A stretch of DNA of 64,000 nt from Bog-473 sp963755495 (GCA_963755495.1 CAVWJS010000012.1:310001-374000), one strand, 5' to 3'. Shown: positions 32,453 to 41,306, numbered from the stretch's first letter. Notes: a model not told the origin generated them from the sequence alone. Made by a program: numbers and translations.

Positions 32453-33009
32453 CTGGCGTTAGGTCCGGCCCGCATCTTGTCCCACGGGATCTGAGCGACG
32501 AAGTCGAGGTGATGGTCCCCGCGGATCTGGATTTCGTCGCCCACCTGGAACCATCGAAGGAGTTGGCACCGACCAGCATGGTCCGATGTGGCAATCCCGC
32601 GGCAGTGCAATACATCGTGGCGTAGGAGACGGAGGTCTCCGAAGAGGGGCACGACGATTGAGTCGTGCTCAACGCCATGAGCCACGGCCAGTCGCTGTCT
32701 GAAGTCGTGCTCCCAAGCGGCGAACATCGAGACCAACCACTGTCGGCCAAGTCGCATGTCAACGGGTCCATGGGGCACGATTTCTTCTAGGGCCTTTGAC
32801 AACCTCCACCCAGCGTAGGTCTGGGTCTCTGGCAGATTCGGGTTGCCATTCCCAATGAAGATTTGAGGGTCCGGATTCTCAGGAGTCCGAGCCATACCCC
32901 CAAGGCTGATTGAAAGTTGCCGCAGACCCATCGTTGCGAATGCGTGTGTCGCAATGGAGTCGTTGACGAACTGCGCCATTTCCTCAAGTACCTGATCGAT
33001 GGTTTCCAT
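32449..33009 (-). CDS. Unknown accessory protein with HEPN-like RHxxxH segment
   Basis: 186 residues, convergent with the integrase (stops overlap by four bases). The C-terminal half reads SMFAAWEHDFRQRLA, then FGDLRLLRHDVLHCRGIAT and LLRWFQVGDEIQI. The R-x4-H in RHDVLH, in a helix after a WEHDFR helix, resembles HEPN ribonuclease/nucleotidyltransferase-partner domains. The position between integrase and attachment site is a usual place for cargo such as anti-phage genes. HEPN assignment is by eye only. Confidence 0.6.
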   Translation of the reverse strand: METIDQVLEEMAQFVNDSIATHAFATMGLRQLSISLGGMARTPENPDPQIFIGNGNPNLPETQTYAGWRLSKALEEIVPHGPVDMRLGRQWLVSMFAAWEHDFRQRLAVAHGVEHDSIVVPLFGDLRLLRHDVLHCRGIATSDHAGRCQLLRWFQVGDEIQIRGDHHLDFVAQIPWDKMRAGPNAS

Positions 33010-33014
33010 GGCGT

Positions 33015-33033
33015 TGTGACCTATCTGTGACCT
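33015..33033 (+). promoter_or_regulatory. Candidate integrase/excisionase arm sites, right end
   Basis: TGTGACCT at 33015-33022 and again at 33026-33033, 11 bases (one helical turn) apart, ~50 bases from the right core. The same octamer pair occurs at the other end (21739-21758). One further related word, TGTGAGCT, lies at ~33064. Confidence 0.5.
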
Positions 33034-33081
33034 GAGGGCCCCGTGTGAAGCAGTCCTGCCTGTTGTGAGCTGGGAAAACAG

Positions 33082-33110
33082 CGTGCCCGGAGCGAGACTT
33101 GAACTCGCAC
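33082..33110 (+). repeat. attR core: right copy of the 29-bp direct repeat
   Basis: Covers the T-arm and acceptor end of the tRNA-Leu gene plus two bases beyond it. Identical to 21598-21626. After integration this copy, brought in by the element, completes the tRNA, so the host gene stays functional. Confidence 0.93.
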
Positions 33111-33167
33111 GTCCTTTCGAACAACGGCTTTTGAGGCCGCCGCGTCTGCCGATTCCGCCATCCGGGC
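33084..33167 (-). tRNA. tRNA-Leu (anticodon CAA)
   Basis: 84-base class II tRNA read on the reverse strand. Acceptor GCCCGGA pairs with TCCGGGC, discriminator A, no encoded CCA. The D-arm has GCGGAATCGGCAGACGC, typical of tRNA-Leu; anticodon stem GCGGC/GCCGT encloses CTCAAAA with CAA at 33131-33133; a variable arm and TTCAAGT T-loop follow. It reads UUG codons. It is the integration target of the element to its left. Confidence 0.95.
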
Positions 33168-33258
33168 TGGAGCGAAGATCCTACCGGGTCAGGTCGCGCC
33201 GTCCCGTTAGCGTGAGGAAGTGGACGGATCGGCGAACCCCCTTGAAGTTGGTGGGCCT

Positions 33259-34408
33259 ATGAAGTTGGTAGGAGTGGAGCTGGTGCGGGTGGCCATTCCC
33301 TTCCGGGTCGCGATCGGCACCGCCGCCGGCGTGCATCGCACCCGGGATCTGCTCTTCGTGCGGGTGGTCGCCGAGGAGGGCGAGGGCTGGGGGGAGTGCG
33401 TCGCCCTGAGCGAGGGTACCGCCGTTGACCCGAGCGTTGACGTGGTTGCAGCCGTCGCCGCCAGCCGCGGCATTCAGCGCCTGCTCGACGCTTCCGCAGC
33501 CCGGGGCGGCCATCTGCCCATGGAAACCGAGGTGGCACAGCTCTTCGGAAGCTCGTCCGTCGATCGCATGCTGGCCGCCGTCTTCGAGATGGCGGTGGCG
33601 GATGCCGAACTGCGCCTGGCGGGACGCTCCTTGGCCCAAGTCCTCGGCATTGGTCCCGGCTTCGAGACGCTGCCCGTGGGCGCGGCGGTGGGAATCCCGC
33701 CCGACGATGACCTTGGCCTGCTGCGCGGCGCAGGTGGATGACGCGGTGGCCAACGGGGTGGCCCGGGTCAGGATCAAGGTTCAACCGGGTTGGGACGTCG
33801 AGCCGGTGGCGGCCGTGCGTGCCGATCATCCCGATCTCGTCCTGCAGGTTGACGCCAACGGCTCCTATCAGATGGGCGATGCCGAGCAGGTGGAGAGGTT
33901 GGCCGAGTTCGGCGTTCTCTGTATTGAGCAGCCCCTGGCGCCCGCCGACCTGGTGGCGCACGCCGAGTTCGCTCGCCGTACTTCAGTGCCGATCTGCCTC
34001 GATGAGTCCCTTTCGTCCCCGCGGCGCGTGCTCGATGCGTTGCGCAATAGGGCCTGCCGCGTGGCCTGTCTCAAACCGGGGCGTCTTGGAGGGTTGCGAG
34101 CAGCCCGCCTGGCCCACGCCGCCTGCGCCGACGCGGGAGTGTCCGTCTTCGTTGGCGGCTTCTTCGAAGCCGGTCTGGGTCGGGCTTCCAACCTGGGGTT
34201 GGCCGCACGGTTGGCGCAAGATGCCGTTGGTCTCGTGGGGGATTTGAGCGATCCGGCTACCTATCTGGAACAGGATCCGTGTGGTTACCCACAGGTGCGA
34301 GGGGGCTGGGTGCGGGTGTCCGATGAGCCAGGGATCGGGACCAGTCCGAACGCCGGAGTGCTGACCAACCTGGGGGCAGTCCGCAGCTGGTTCCCAGTCA
34401 TTCAGTGA
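33259..34408 (+). CDS. menC: o-Succinylbenzoate synthase MenC (one frameshift)
   Basis: Enolase-superfamily dehydratase of menaquinone synthesis. The frame breaks at ~33733 (one extra G in CGCGGCGCAG); joined, it is ~382 residues. N-terminal lid: VAIPFRVAIGTAAGVHRTRD; barrel: VRIKVQPGWDVEPVAAV with the base Lys, LQVDANGSY, CIEQPLAPADL and CLDESLSSPR as metal ligands, and ACLKPGRLGGL with the second Lys. The metal and base residues are intact. ATG at 33259 follows GGTGGG. First chromosomal gene to the right of the tRNA. Confidence 0.87.
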
Positions 34409-34459
34409 GAGGCCACTCGCTCCCGACCCCAGGCGTGGGCGACGTAGACTCGGGGGTCC

Positions 34460-34753
34460 ATGCATCGCGCCCTGCTCGAGCGACGGATCCGAGATGTTCA
34501 CTCCAGGCTGGTGCGCGCCCGGGAGGACCTGGCTGTACTCGATGAGCAGCTGGTCGTGGTGCGGGAGTCGGCTGATGAGGCTCGCGTGCGCTCGCTGGTA
34601 GCGGAGACACCGCTGGCGGCGCATGAGCACAGCGAGGCGGCACGTCATGCCGACGCCCTGTCCAAGGCGCGCGACGCATTGGCGGACACCGTGATCGACC
34701 TCGAACACCGCCAGGACGAGCTTCTGGCCAACGTGGGCATCCCTCGATCGTGA
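34460..34753 (+). CDS. Small coiled-coil protein
   Basis: 97 residues, almost entirely charged helix (RRIRDVHSRLVRAREDLAVL, LSKARDALADTVIDLEHRQD), with no membrane segment. No family recognised. Its TGA overlaps the GTG of the ANTAR regulator by four bases, so it is probably made together with it and could be a partner. Confidence 0.7.
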   Translation: MHRALLERRIRDVHSRLVRAREDLAVLDEQLVVVRESADEARVRSLVAETPLAAHEHSEAARHADALSKARDALADTVIDLEHRQDELLANVGIPRS

Positions 34754-35367
34754 GCGCACGCGCCGACGAGAGTCCGAGCTTGGGTCGCGTGGTGATCGCC
34801 GAGGACGAGGCGATCATCAGGCTCGATCTCAAAGAGATTCTCTCCTCGGCCGGTTATGACGTGGTGGGAGAGAGCGGTCGGGGCGACGAGGCGGTACAGC
34901 TGGTCGCCGAGCATGAGCCGGACCTCGTCATCCTCGACATAAAAATGCCGGGGCTCGACGGGATCCAAGCCGCCAGGGAGATCACGGCGCGCCATCAGGT
35001 GGCGATCATGTTGCTCACCGCGTTCAGCCAGCGCGACCTCATCGAAGAAGCACGCGATGCCGGCGTGGCGGCTTACCTCGTCAAGCCCTTCCAGGCCAGG
35101 GAATTGCTGCCCGCGGTTGCCGACGTCCTGTCGCGCGCCCGTCAGGAATGGGCCATCGCGGCCGAGGAGTCCAAGGAGCCCTCGACCGCGGCAGAGGACA
35201 AGATCGCCACGCGCCGCGTCGTCGACCAGGCGAAAACGGTGCTCATGGATGGCAGTGACATGTCCGAGAACGACGCGTTCACCTTCATCCAACAGACGGC
35301 CATGCAGAACCGGGCTCGCATGCGCGATGTGGCTCAGCAGATCGTCGACGGCACGCTGACGCCGTAA
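34750..35367 (+). CDS. ANTAR-domain response regulator (PdtaR-like)
   Basis: 205 residues. Receiver domain 13-130: VVIAEDEAIIRLDLKEIL, the phosphoacceptor Asp in VILDIKMPGLDG, Thr in MLLTAFSQ and Lys in AYLVKPFQ. ANTAR RNA-binding domain 145-200 (ATRRVVDQAKTVLMDGSDMS, AFTFIQQTAMQNRARMRDVA). ANTAR regulators act by binding paired hairpins in nascent RNA to stop termination; PdtaR of mycobacteria is the closest known layout and often lies near polA. No cognate kinase in this window. Confidence 0.92.
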   Translation: MSARADESPSLGRVVIAEDEAIIRLDLKEILSSAGYDVVGESGRGDEAVQLVAEHEPDLVILDIKMPGLDGIQAAREITARHQVAIMLLTAFSQRDLIEEARDAGVAAYLVKPFQARELLPAVADVLSRARQEWAIAAEESKEPSTAAEDKIATRRVVDQAKTVLMDGSDMSENDAFTFIQQTAMQNRARMRDVAQQIVDGTLTP

Positions 35368-38190
35368 GTGCCGCCAACCAAGCAGGCACAAGCGTCCGAG
35401 CAGCGCAATGCGCAAGGTGATCGCGTCGGCGCCACATTCTTGCTGGATGGCATGTCGCTTGCGTTCCGCGCCTATTTCGCCCTCCCGGCCACCTTGAGCA
35501 CCACCAGTGGCGTCGTCACCAACGCGGTGCACGGCTTCGTGTCCATGGTGCAGTTCATCATTCGAGAGCACCAGCCCGGATCGCTGGCCGTCGCCTTCGA
35601 TCTGCCCGGCGAGACGTTTCGCGACGAGATGATTGCCGACTACAAGGCAGGGCGGGCGGAGACGCCCAATGACCTCCCGCCGCAGTTCGAGATGATTCGC
35701 GAGGTCATGCACGCCTTGGCGATCCCCGTGGTCGAGGCACCGGGCTTCGAGGCGGATGACGTTCTGGCGACATTGGCCACCGAGGCCCGCGACCGCGGGT
35801 GCGACGTCGTCGTGGTCACCGGCGATCGGGATAGTTTCCAACTTATTGAGGATCCGCACATACGGGTTCTCTACAATCGGCGCGGCGTCAGTGACTACTC
35901 GCTCTATGACGAGGCGGGCATCGTCGAACGCTGCGGCGTGCCCCCGTCGAAGTACGTGATGCTGGCCGCGCTGCGCGGGGATCCTTCCGACAACTTGCCC
36001 GGCATCCCGGGCGTGGGCGAGAAGACGGCAGCCAAGCTGCTCAACGCATACGGCGACCTTGATGGAATTTTCGAACATCTGAGTGAGCAGACGCCCAAGT
36101 TGCGTGAGAACCTGACCAACAACGAGGCACTCGCCCGCTCCAATGCGACGGTGATCCCCTTGGTGCGCGACGTGCCGTTGACGGTGCATGTCGACCAGCT
36201 CCGGCTAGGCGGGTGGGATCTGAAGACAGCCGAGGCCGCGTTCGCCAAGTACGAGCTCAAGACGCACTGGCAACGCGTCGAGGAGCTGTTGGCCGCGGGA
36301 GCGCTCGGTGCGGCGGCCGAAGGAAGCGCGGCGCCGTCGGGCTCGGGGACGGTGCTGACGAAAGACGCCAAGGCCAGCCTGGCCACCCTGCGGAGGGGTA
36401 GCGGTGGTGAGCCCGGTGAGCCCGGTGAGGTGCGGGCCGAGCTGGTCGACTTTGGCGAGGTGCGCGTCCCGACCATGCAGGACGCTGCCTCTAAGGATCT
36501 GGCGGCCCTGGCCGGAGGGACCCGCAGCCTGGTGGCGCGCTGGGTTGGAGCGCCCGGACGTAGCCCCTTGAAAGCTCTGGCTCTGGTCGCTACCGAGGGC
36601 GGGGGCGCCGTCGGCGCAGTCATGCTGCCAGCGGATCTGCTCACGTCCAACGGCGTGGCCGAGACGCTCACGGAAGCGATGACGGGGCCCATCGTGGGCC
36701 ACCAGGTCAAGGAAGTTATGCGGTCGTTACTTCCACTGGGGATCGACTGCACCGGGTTGACGATGGACACGGGAGTGGCCGCCTACCTGCTCGATGCCTC
36801 GACGGGGGAGTACGAGCTCTCGGATCTGCGGGGCGATGACGGCCAGCTACAGCTCAGCATGGGTGACCCCGATCCGGAGCTGCTCGACGAGGCCGAGGCG
36901 ATGGTGGCTGAAGGGCGCGACGTCGCCGATCTGGCCGCGGACTTCCGCCAACAGATCGACGCGCTCGGCATGACCCATCTGCACGACGACATTGAGACGC
37001 CGTTGGTGCGGGTGCTGGCCAAAATGGAAGTGGCCGGCATCGGTATCGATCGGGCCGAGCTGACCAAAATAAGCGAAGAGCTGAAGACTTCGGCCGCCGC
37101 GTTGCAGACCACGGTCCAAGAGTTGGCCGGGCACGAATTCAACGTCAACTCGACCCAGCAACTGCGCACCGTGCTCTATGACGAGCTCGGGCTCAAGCCC
37201 GGGAAGAAGACCAAGACCGGTTATTCCACGGACGCGCAGACCCTTGAGAGCCTGCGCGGTGAGCACGCCATCATCGATGCCCTGCTGTCGTATCGAGAAG
37301 TGGAGAAACTCCGTTCGACCTATGGTGAGAACCTGCTGGCGGAGGTGGCGCCGGACGGCAGGATCCATGCCTCGTTTCGCCAAACGGTGGCACGGACGGG
37401 GCGCATCTCTTCAGACCGCCCCAACTTGCACAACATCCCGGTGCGCAGCGAGTTGGGAAAGCAGTTCCGGCGCGCCTTCGTGCCGGCCGAGGGAAGCACG
37501 TTCTTGGTAGCGGACTACGACCAGGTCGAGTTACGGGTCATCGCACATCTCTCCGGCGACGCGGGTCTCATCGAGGCGATGACTTCGGGCTCCGATGTCC
37601 ATCGCGTGGTGGCGTCGGGGGTCTACCGGGTGCCGCTTGAGGAGGTGACGCACACCCAGCGCGAGTTCTCGAAGATGGTCTCCTACGGACTGGCGTATGG
37701 GATGGAGGCCTATGGGTTGAGCCAGCGCCTCGGCGTGCCCGTCGAAGAGGCGGCCGCCATCATGGAGAGCTATTTCGGCGCATTCCCGAGCGTGAAGCAG
37801 TACATGGACGCGACCGTGGCCGAGGCGCGGGTGCGGGGAGGGACCTGCACCGAGTTCGGTCGCTTGCGCCCCTTGCCCGATCTGACCTCGCCCAACTACC
37901 GCGTGCGGCTGGCGGCAGAACGACAAGCGATGAACGCGGGAATTCAGGGCCTGGCGGCGGACATCTTCAAACTGGCGTTGGTCCGACTCGATCGGTACCT
38001 CGAGCAGGCCGAGCTGGCCAGCCGCCTGGTGCTCCAGGTCCACGACGAGGTGATTGTGGAGGTGGCCGCCGGCGAGGAAGCCGAGGTCAGCCGCCTCACC
38101 GAGGAAGCTCTGACGGGCGCGGCCACCCTGTCGGTCCCACTCACCATTTCCTCGGCCTTCGGCTCGAGCTGGGCCGCGGCGAAGGGCTGA
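35368..38190 (+). CDS. polA: DNA polymerase I
   Basis: Repair and Okazaki-fragment polymerase, 940 residues. 5'-3' nuclease domain ~20-310 (GFEADDVLATLATEA, VTGDRDSFQLI, GIPGVGEKTAAKLL); middle 3'-5' exonuclease-like domain ~360-540 lacks clear DEDD acids, so proofreading is probably absent, as in other actinobacteria; polymerase domain from ~560 with VADYDQVELRVIAHLSGD, EFSKMVSYGLAYGMEAYG and VLQVHDEVIVEV. The O-helix position equal to E. coli Phe762 is Tyr (VSYGLAYG). GTG start is the base after the regulator's stop codon. Confidence 0.97.
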   Translation: MPPTKQAQASEQRNAQGDRVGATFLLDGMSLAFRAYFALPATLSTTSGVVTNAVHGFVSMVQFIIREHQPGSLAVAFDLPGETFRDEMIADYKAGRAETPNDLPPQFEMIREVMHALAIPVVEAPGFEADDVLATLATEARDRGCDVVVVTGDRDSFQLIEDPHIRVLYNRRGVSDYSLYDEAGIVERCGVPPSKYVMLAALRGDPSDNLPGIPGVGEKTAAKLLNAYGDLDGIFEHLSEQTPKLRENLTNNEALARSNATVIPLVRDVPLTVHVDQLRLGGWDLKTAEAAFAKYELKTHWQRVEELLAAGALGAAAEGSAAPSGSGTVLTKDAKASLATLRRGSGGEPGEPGEVRAELVDFGEVRVPTMQDAASKDLAALAGGTRSLVARWVGAPGRSPLKALALVATEGGGAVGAVMLPADLLTSNGVAETLTEAMTGPIVGHQVKEVMRSLLPLGIDCTGLTMDTGVAAYLLDASTGEYELSDLRGDDGQLQLSMGDPDPELLDEAEAMVAEGRDVADLAADFRQQIDALGMTHLHDDIETPLVRVLAKMEVAGIGIDRAELTKISEELKTSAAALQTTVQELAGHEFNVNSTQQLRTVLYDELGLKPGKKTKTGYSTDAQTLESLRGEHAIIDALLSYREVEKLRSTYGENLLAEVAPDGRIHASFRQTVARTGRISSDRPNLHNIPVRSELGKQFRRAFVPAEGSTFLVADYDQVELRVIAHLSGDAGLIEAMTSGSDVHRVVASGVYRVPLEEVTHTQREFSKMVSYGLAYGMEAYGLSQRLGVPVEEAAAIMESYFGAFPSVKQYMDATVAEARVRGGTCTEFGRLRPLPDLTSPNYRVRLAAERQAMNAGIQGLAADIFKLALVRLDRYLEQAELASRLVLQVHDEVIVEVAAGEEAEVSRLTEEALTGAATLSVPLTISSAFGSSWAAAKG

Positions 38191-38210
38191 GCGGTCGAGT
38201 CCGTTCCGGC

Positions 38211-38219
38211 TGGTATTCT
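38211..38219 (+). promoter_or_regulatory. Possible extended -10 promoter for rpsA
   Basis: TGGTATTCT resembles an extended -10 (TGN-TATNNT) ~85 bases upstream of the rpsA ATG. There is no good -35 at 17 bases. It lies in the 112-base polA-rpsA gap. Confidence 0.3.
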
Positions 38220-38302
38220 GTATCGCCCAGCTGGCACCGGCAGCCGGGCTCCTATTGGACTCACACCGACCCCGGCGCGGTCACCTGATTGTGAGCTTTT
38301 TG

Positions 38303-39769
38303 ATGTCCGACGTACGCACCGCTCTCCTCTCCCAGGATTTTGGGACATTCGACGCCGAAGGGAACTACACCCCCCGCGTTATCACCGATGACAACCTCGG
38401 CGATGTCGATCTCGAACAGGCGATGGGCGACTCCATCATCGAGTTCGAAGATGGCGACGTGATCGAAGGAACGGTCGTAAAGATCGACCGCGATGAAGTT
38501 CTGCTCGACATCGGATTCAAGTCTGAGGGCGTCATCCCGGCCCGTGAGCTCTCCATCCGCAACGACGTCCATCCCGAAGAGATCGTGTCGTTGGGCGATC
38601 ACATCGAAGCACTCGTCTTGCAGAAGGAAGACAAAGAGGGACGGCTCGTCCTCTCCAAGAAGCGGGCGCAGTACGAGCGGGCGTGGACGACGATCGAGAA
38701 GAAGAAGAACGACGGCGAAATGGTGTCGGGTCCCGTCATCGAGGTCGTCAAGGGCGGCCTGATCGTCGACATCGGCCTGCGCGGGTTCCTGCCGGCATCG
38801 CTGGTGGAACTGCGCCGGGTGCGCGAGTTGCAGCCGTACGTGGGCAAGGTCATCGAGGCCAAGATCATCGAGCTCGACCGCAATCGCAACAACGTGGTGC
38901 TGTCGCGCCGGGCCTGGCTCGAAGAGGCGCAGAAGGAGCAGCGCGGCGACTTCTTGGCCAACCTCAAGCCGGGCGAGCGCCGCAAGGGCGTCGTCTCTTC
39001 GGTGGTCAACTTCGGCGCCTTCGTCGACCTCGGCGGCATGGACGGACTCGTCCACGTTTCCGAGCTCAGCTGGAAGCACGTGGATCACCCCTCATCCGTG
39101 GTGCAGGTGGGCGACGAGATCGAAGTCGAAGTACTGGATGTGGACCTGGACAAGGAACGTATCTCGCTGTCGCTCAAATCGACCCAGTCCGATCCGTGGC
39201 AGGAATTCGCCGACAGCCACGCCGTCGGACAACTCGTCTACGGCCGCATCACCAAGCTGGTGCCTTTCGGTGCTTTCGTGCAGGTGGGCGATGGGATCGA
39301 GGGACTGGTGCACATCTCGGAGATGGCCGTGCACCACGTGGATCTGCCCGAGCAGGTCGTCACTCCCGGCGAAGAGCTGTGGGTCAAGATCATCGACATC
39401 GACCTGCAGCGTCGCCGTATCTCGCTGTCGATCAAGCAAGCGGCCGAAGGTGGCGAGGTCTCCGAGGAGTACCGCGAGGCATTCGGTGAGCACGCCTACG
39501 ACGAAGAGGGCAACTACATCGGCTTCGACTACGCCGAAGGGGAGTTCATGCCCGAGACCGAGGCGCAGGCGGCATGGGCCGACTTCGCCGAAGAGCTCGG
39601 TACTCCGGTAGTCGTGCCCGAGTCGTTGGGTGTAGCGGCGGGCGTCGCTCCGGCGACGCCGGTCGCCGAAGCCGCACCGGTCGCCGAAGCCGCACCGGTC
39701 GCCGAAGCCGCACCGGTCGCCGAAGCCGCCGAGGCCGCACCCGAGGCGGAGGCTGCTCCCGAGGCTTGA
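38303..39769 (+). CDS. rpsA: 30S ribosomal protein S1
   Basis: 488 residues from the ATG at 38303. Four S1 RNA-binding domains: ~48-120 (GTVVKIDRDEVLLDIGFKSE), ~135-200 (GPVIEVVKGGLIVDIGLRGF), ~222-290 (KGVVSSVVNFGAFVDLGGMD) and ~307-378 (YGRITKLVPFGAFVQVGDGI). Four domains is the usual actinobacterial form. The C-terminus (~435-488) is an Ala/Glu/Pro-rich tail with VAEAAP repeats. Placement after polA matches other actinobacteria. A GTG at 38291 is an alternative start. Confidence 0.96.
   Translation: MSDVRTALLSQDFGTFDAEGNYTPRVITDDNLGDVDLEQAMGDSIIEFEDGDVIEGTVVKIDRDEVLLDIGFKSEGVIPARELSIRNDVHPEEIVSLGDHIEALVLQKEDKEGRLVLSKKRAQYERAWTTIEKKKNDGEMVSGPVIEVVKGGLIVDIGLRGFLPASLVELRRVRELQPYVGKVIEAKIIELDRNRNNVVLSRRAWLEEAQKEQRGDFLANLKPGERRKGVVSSVVNFGAFVDLGGMDGLVHVSELSWKHVDHPSSVVQVGDEIEVEVLDVDLDKERISLSLKSTQSDPWQEFADSHAVGQLVYGRITKLVPFGAFVQVGDGIEGLVHISEMAVHHVDLPEQVVTPGEELWVKIIDIDLQRRRISLSIKQAAEGGEVSEEYREAFGEHAYDEEGNYIGFDYAEGEFMPETEAQAAWADFAEELGTPVVVPESLGVAAGVAPATPVAEAAPVAEAAPVAEAAPVAEAAEAAPEAEAAPEA
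39659..39730 (+). repeat. 18-bp tandem repeat, four copies, in the 3' end of rpsA
   Basis: Units CCGGTCGCCGAAGCCGCA at 39659-39676, 39677-39694, 39695-39712 and 39713-39730 (the last differs in its final base). They encode the six-residue unit PVAEAA in the disordered tail of ribosomal protein S1. The copy number is a likely variable site between strains. Confidence 0.9.
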
Positions 39770-39788
39770 TCCGGTGAGGGAGTCGGGC

Positions 39789-40887
39789 ATGGCGCAAGCC
39801 GTCCCATTGCCAGCCCTGCTTTCGCAACTCCTGGTGGCCTTCACCATCGAGTTCGACAACGAATTCGAGAGCCCGATGCCGCACTGGACGACCAACGGCG
39901 GCCGCCGGGCAGCTCCGTTGGGCGCGCCATGGTTGGTGTCACAGGTCATGTGGGCCAACGTCCTGCAGTATCTCGGCCGCGAGAGCATCCGTGTGGGTGA
40001 GCTCCATGCTCGGTCGAGGACGAGGGCCGATTCCTTGGCGGGGTTGGCCCGGTGGGGATATGTCGTGGTGACGGGAGCGCAACGAGACGACCATCTGGTG
40101 CATCTCACGGCTGCGGGCTTGGAGGCCGGGGCGATCTGGGGCCCGTTGGCCGCCGAGGTCGAAGCGCGATGGGCTCTGCGCTTCGGCCAAGAGACCATCG
40201 ATGGTCTTCGTCGTGCCCTCGGGGGCGTGCGCGAGCAATTCCGGGCCGAGTTGCCGCATTACCTCCCGATCGTCATTCCGACCCAAAACGGGATGGCCCG
40301 GGCGTCACTGGTGATGGAACCGACCGGCACTTTTGATCCGGTCGTCACAACTGCGCCGGATCTCTCCGTTTTGCTGGCGCAGGTCCTCCTGCAGTTCGCC
40401 CTCGACTATGAGGCAGATGCGAGGGTATCGCTCGCTATCGCGGCCAACACCCTGCGCGTTCTCGACGAGAAAGGGGTGCCAATCCGCGAGCTACCGAAGC
40501 TGACCGGGGTGTCAAAGGAAGCGCACAGCATGGCGTTGGGCTTCTTCGTCAGACGCGAGTGCGTGGTGCTCGAATCAGATCCGTCGGCTCGCCGTGGCAA
40601 AAGAGCGCGGCTGACGGCGAGGGGGAGGATGGCCCAAACAGAAATATCACCGCTTGGTGGCAGAGACCGAAGAGAACTGGAAGCAGCGGTTCGGTACGGA
40701 CAACCTCACACGTCTCCGACGATCGCTCCTAGGTGTCAAGGGGGACCAGGTCCCACTACAAGAGTCGGTTCTCTTCGGGGGCCTGACGCCTTCTGCCGAT
40801 GGATGGCGGCGCTCGGCGAAGCTACCCGAAACATTGCCCCACTATCCCACGGTCCTTCATCGAGGCGGCTATCCAGATGGAAGTTGA
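39789..40887 (+). CDS. Duplicated winged-helix (MarR-like) protein (one frameshift)
   Basis: Joined across an extra A at ~40637 (GCCCAAACAG), the protein is ~365 residues with two similar halves. Half one: LPALLSQLLVAFTIEFDNEF, then GELHARSRTRADSLAGLARWG and a VHLTAAG wing; half two: LSVLLAQVLLQFALDYEADA, IRELPKLTGVSKEAHSMALG, and ARLTARGREAQQKYHRL after joining. Each has a helix-turn-helix and a C-terminal long helix (EENWKQRFG). It looks like a fused pseudo-dimer of a MarR-type regulator. Target unknown. Confidence 0.7.
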
Positions 40888-40908
40888 CAGGCGCATAACA
40901 TCTCGACG

Positions 40909-41298
40909 ATGGCGGCTGCAGCGGTCCTCTATGTGAAGGACCTGCCACGCATGACCGCCTTTTATCAACACTGCTTTTCCATGGCGACAGTGGACTCGAA
41001 GCCCATGGAGTTTTGTGTCCTCAAGTCCGAGGATTGGGAGTTGTCGCTGGTCTGCGTGCCCGAAGCCATCAAGAATACGATCGTCATTGTCGACCCACCC
41101 GAGCGGCGGGAGAGTACTCCCGTGGAGTTGGCGTTTGATGTGGCGAACATCGAGGGGCTCCGGAGGGTCGTGACCGACACGGGCGGTCAGCTCGGTCCGA
41201 CCGCCTCGGCGTGGGAATTCCGGACCTTTCTGCACCTCGACTGCCTCGACCCTGAAGGCAACGTCGTGCAACTGCGCCAGCGCGTCGCGGTGGAGTAG
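40909..41298 (+). CDS. VOC (glyoxalase/bleomycin-resistance) fold protein
   Basis: 129 residues with the paired beta-alpha-beta modules of the VOC fold: AAVLYVKDLPRMTAFYQHCF at the start and LHLDCLDPEGNVVQLRQRV at the end with the C-terminal acidic metal-ligand position (DPEGN). Short single-module pair, normal length. Substrate unknown. Follows the winged-helix gene by 21 bases and converges on oppF. Confidence 0.82.
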   Translation: MAAAAVLYVKDLPRMTAFYQHCFSMATVDSKPMEFCVLKSEDWELSLVCVPEAIKNTIVIVDPPERRESTPVELAFDVANIEGLRRVVTDTGGQLGPTASAWEFRTFLHLDCLDPEGNVVQLRQRVAVE

Positions 41299-41306
41299 CC
41301 CCGCTC

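Larger units (their letters stand above)
21598..33110. mobile_element. 11.5-kb integrated element in tRNA-Leu(CAA): candidate capsid-forming phage satellite
   Basis: Bounded by a perfect 29-bp repeat (21598-21626 and 33082-33110) that on the right is the T-arm and acceptor end of an intact tRNA-Leu. Inside: tyrosine integrase, divergent HTH switch, excisionase-like HTH protein, DnaB-like ATPase, two terminase subunits, one capsid gene and unknown small genes. The leftward run 30603 to 25623 is almost wholly joined by 4-base overlaps. No portal, protease, lysis or tail gene is recognised. A decayed prophage is the alternative, but the compact order and intact integrase, terminase and capsid genes argue for a satellite. 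Confidence 0.85.
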
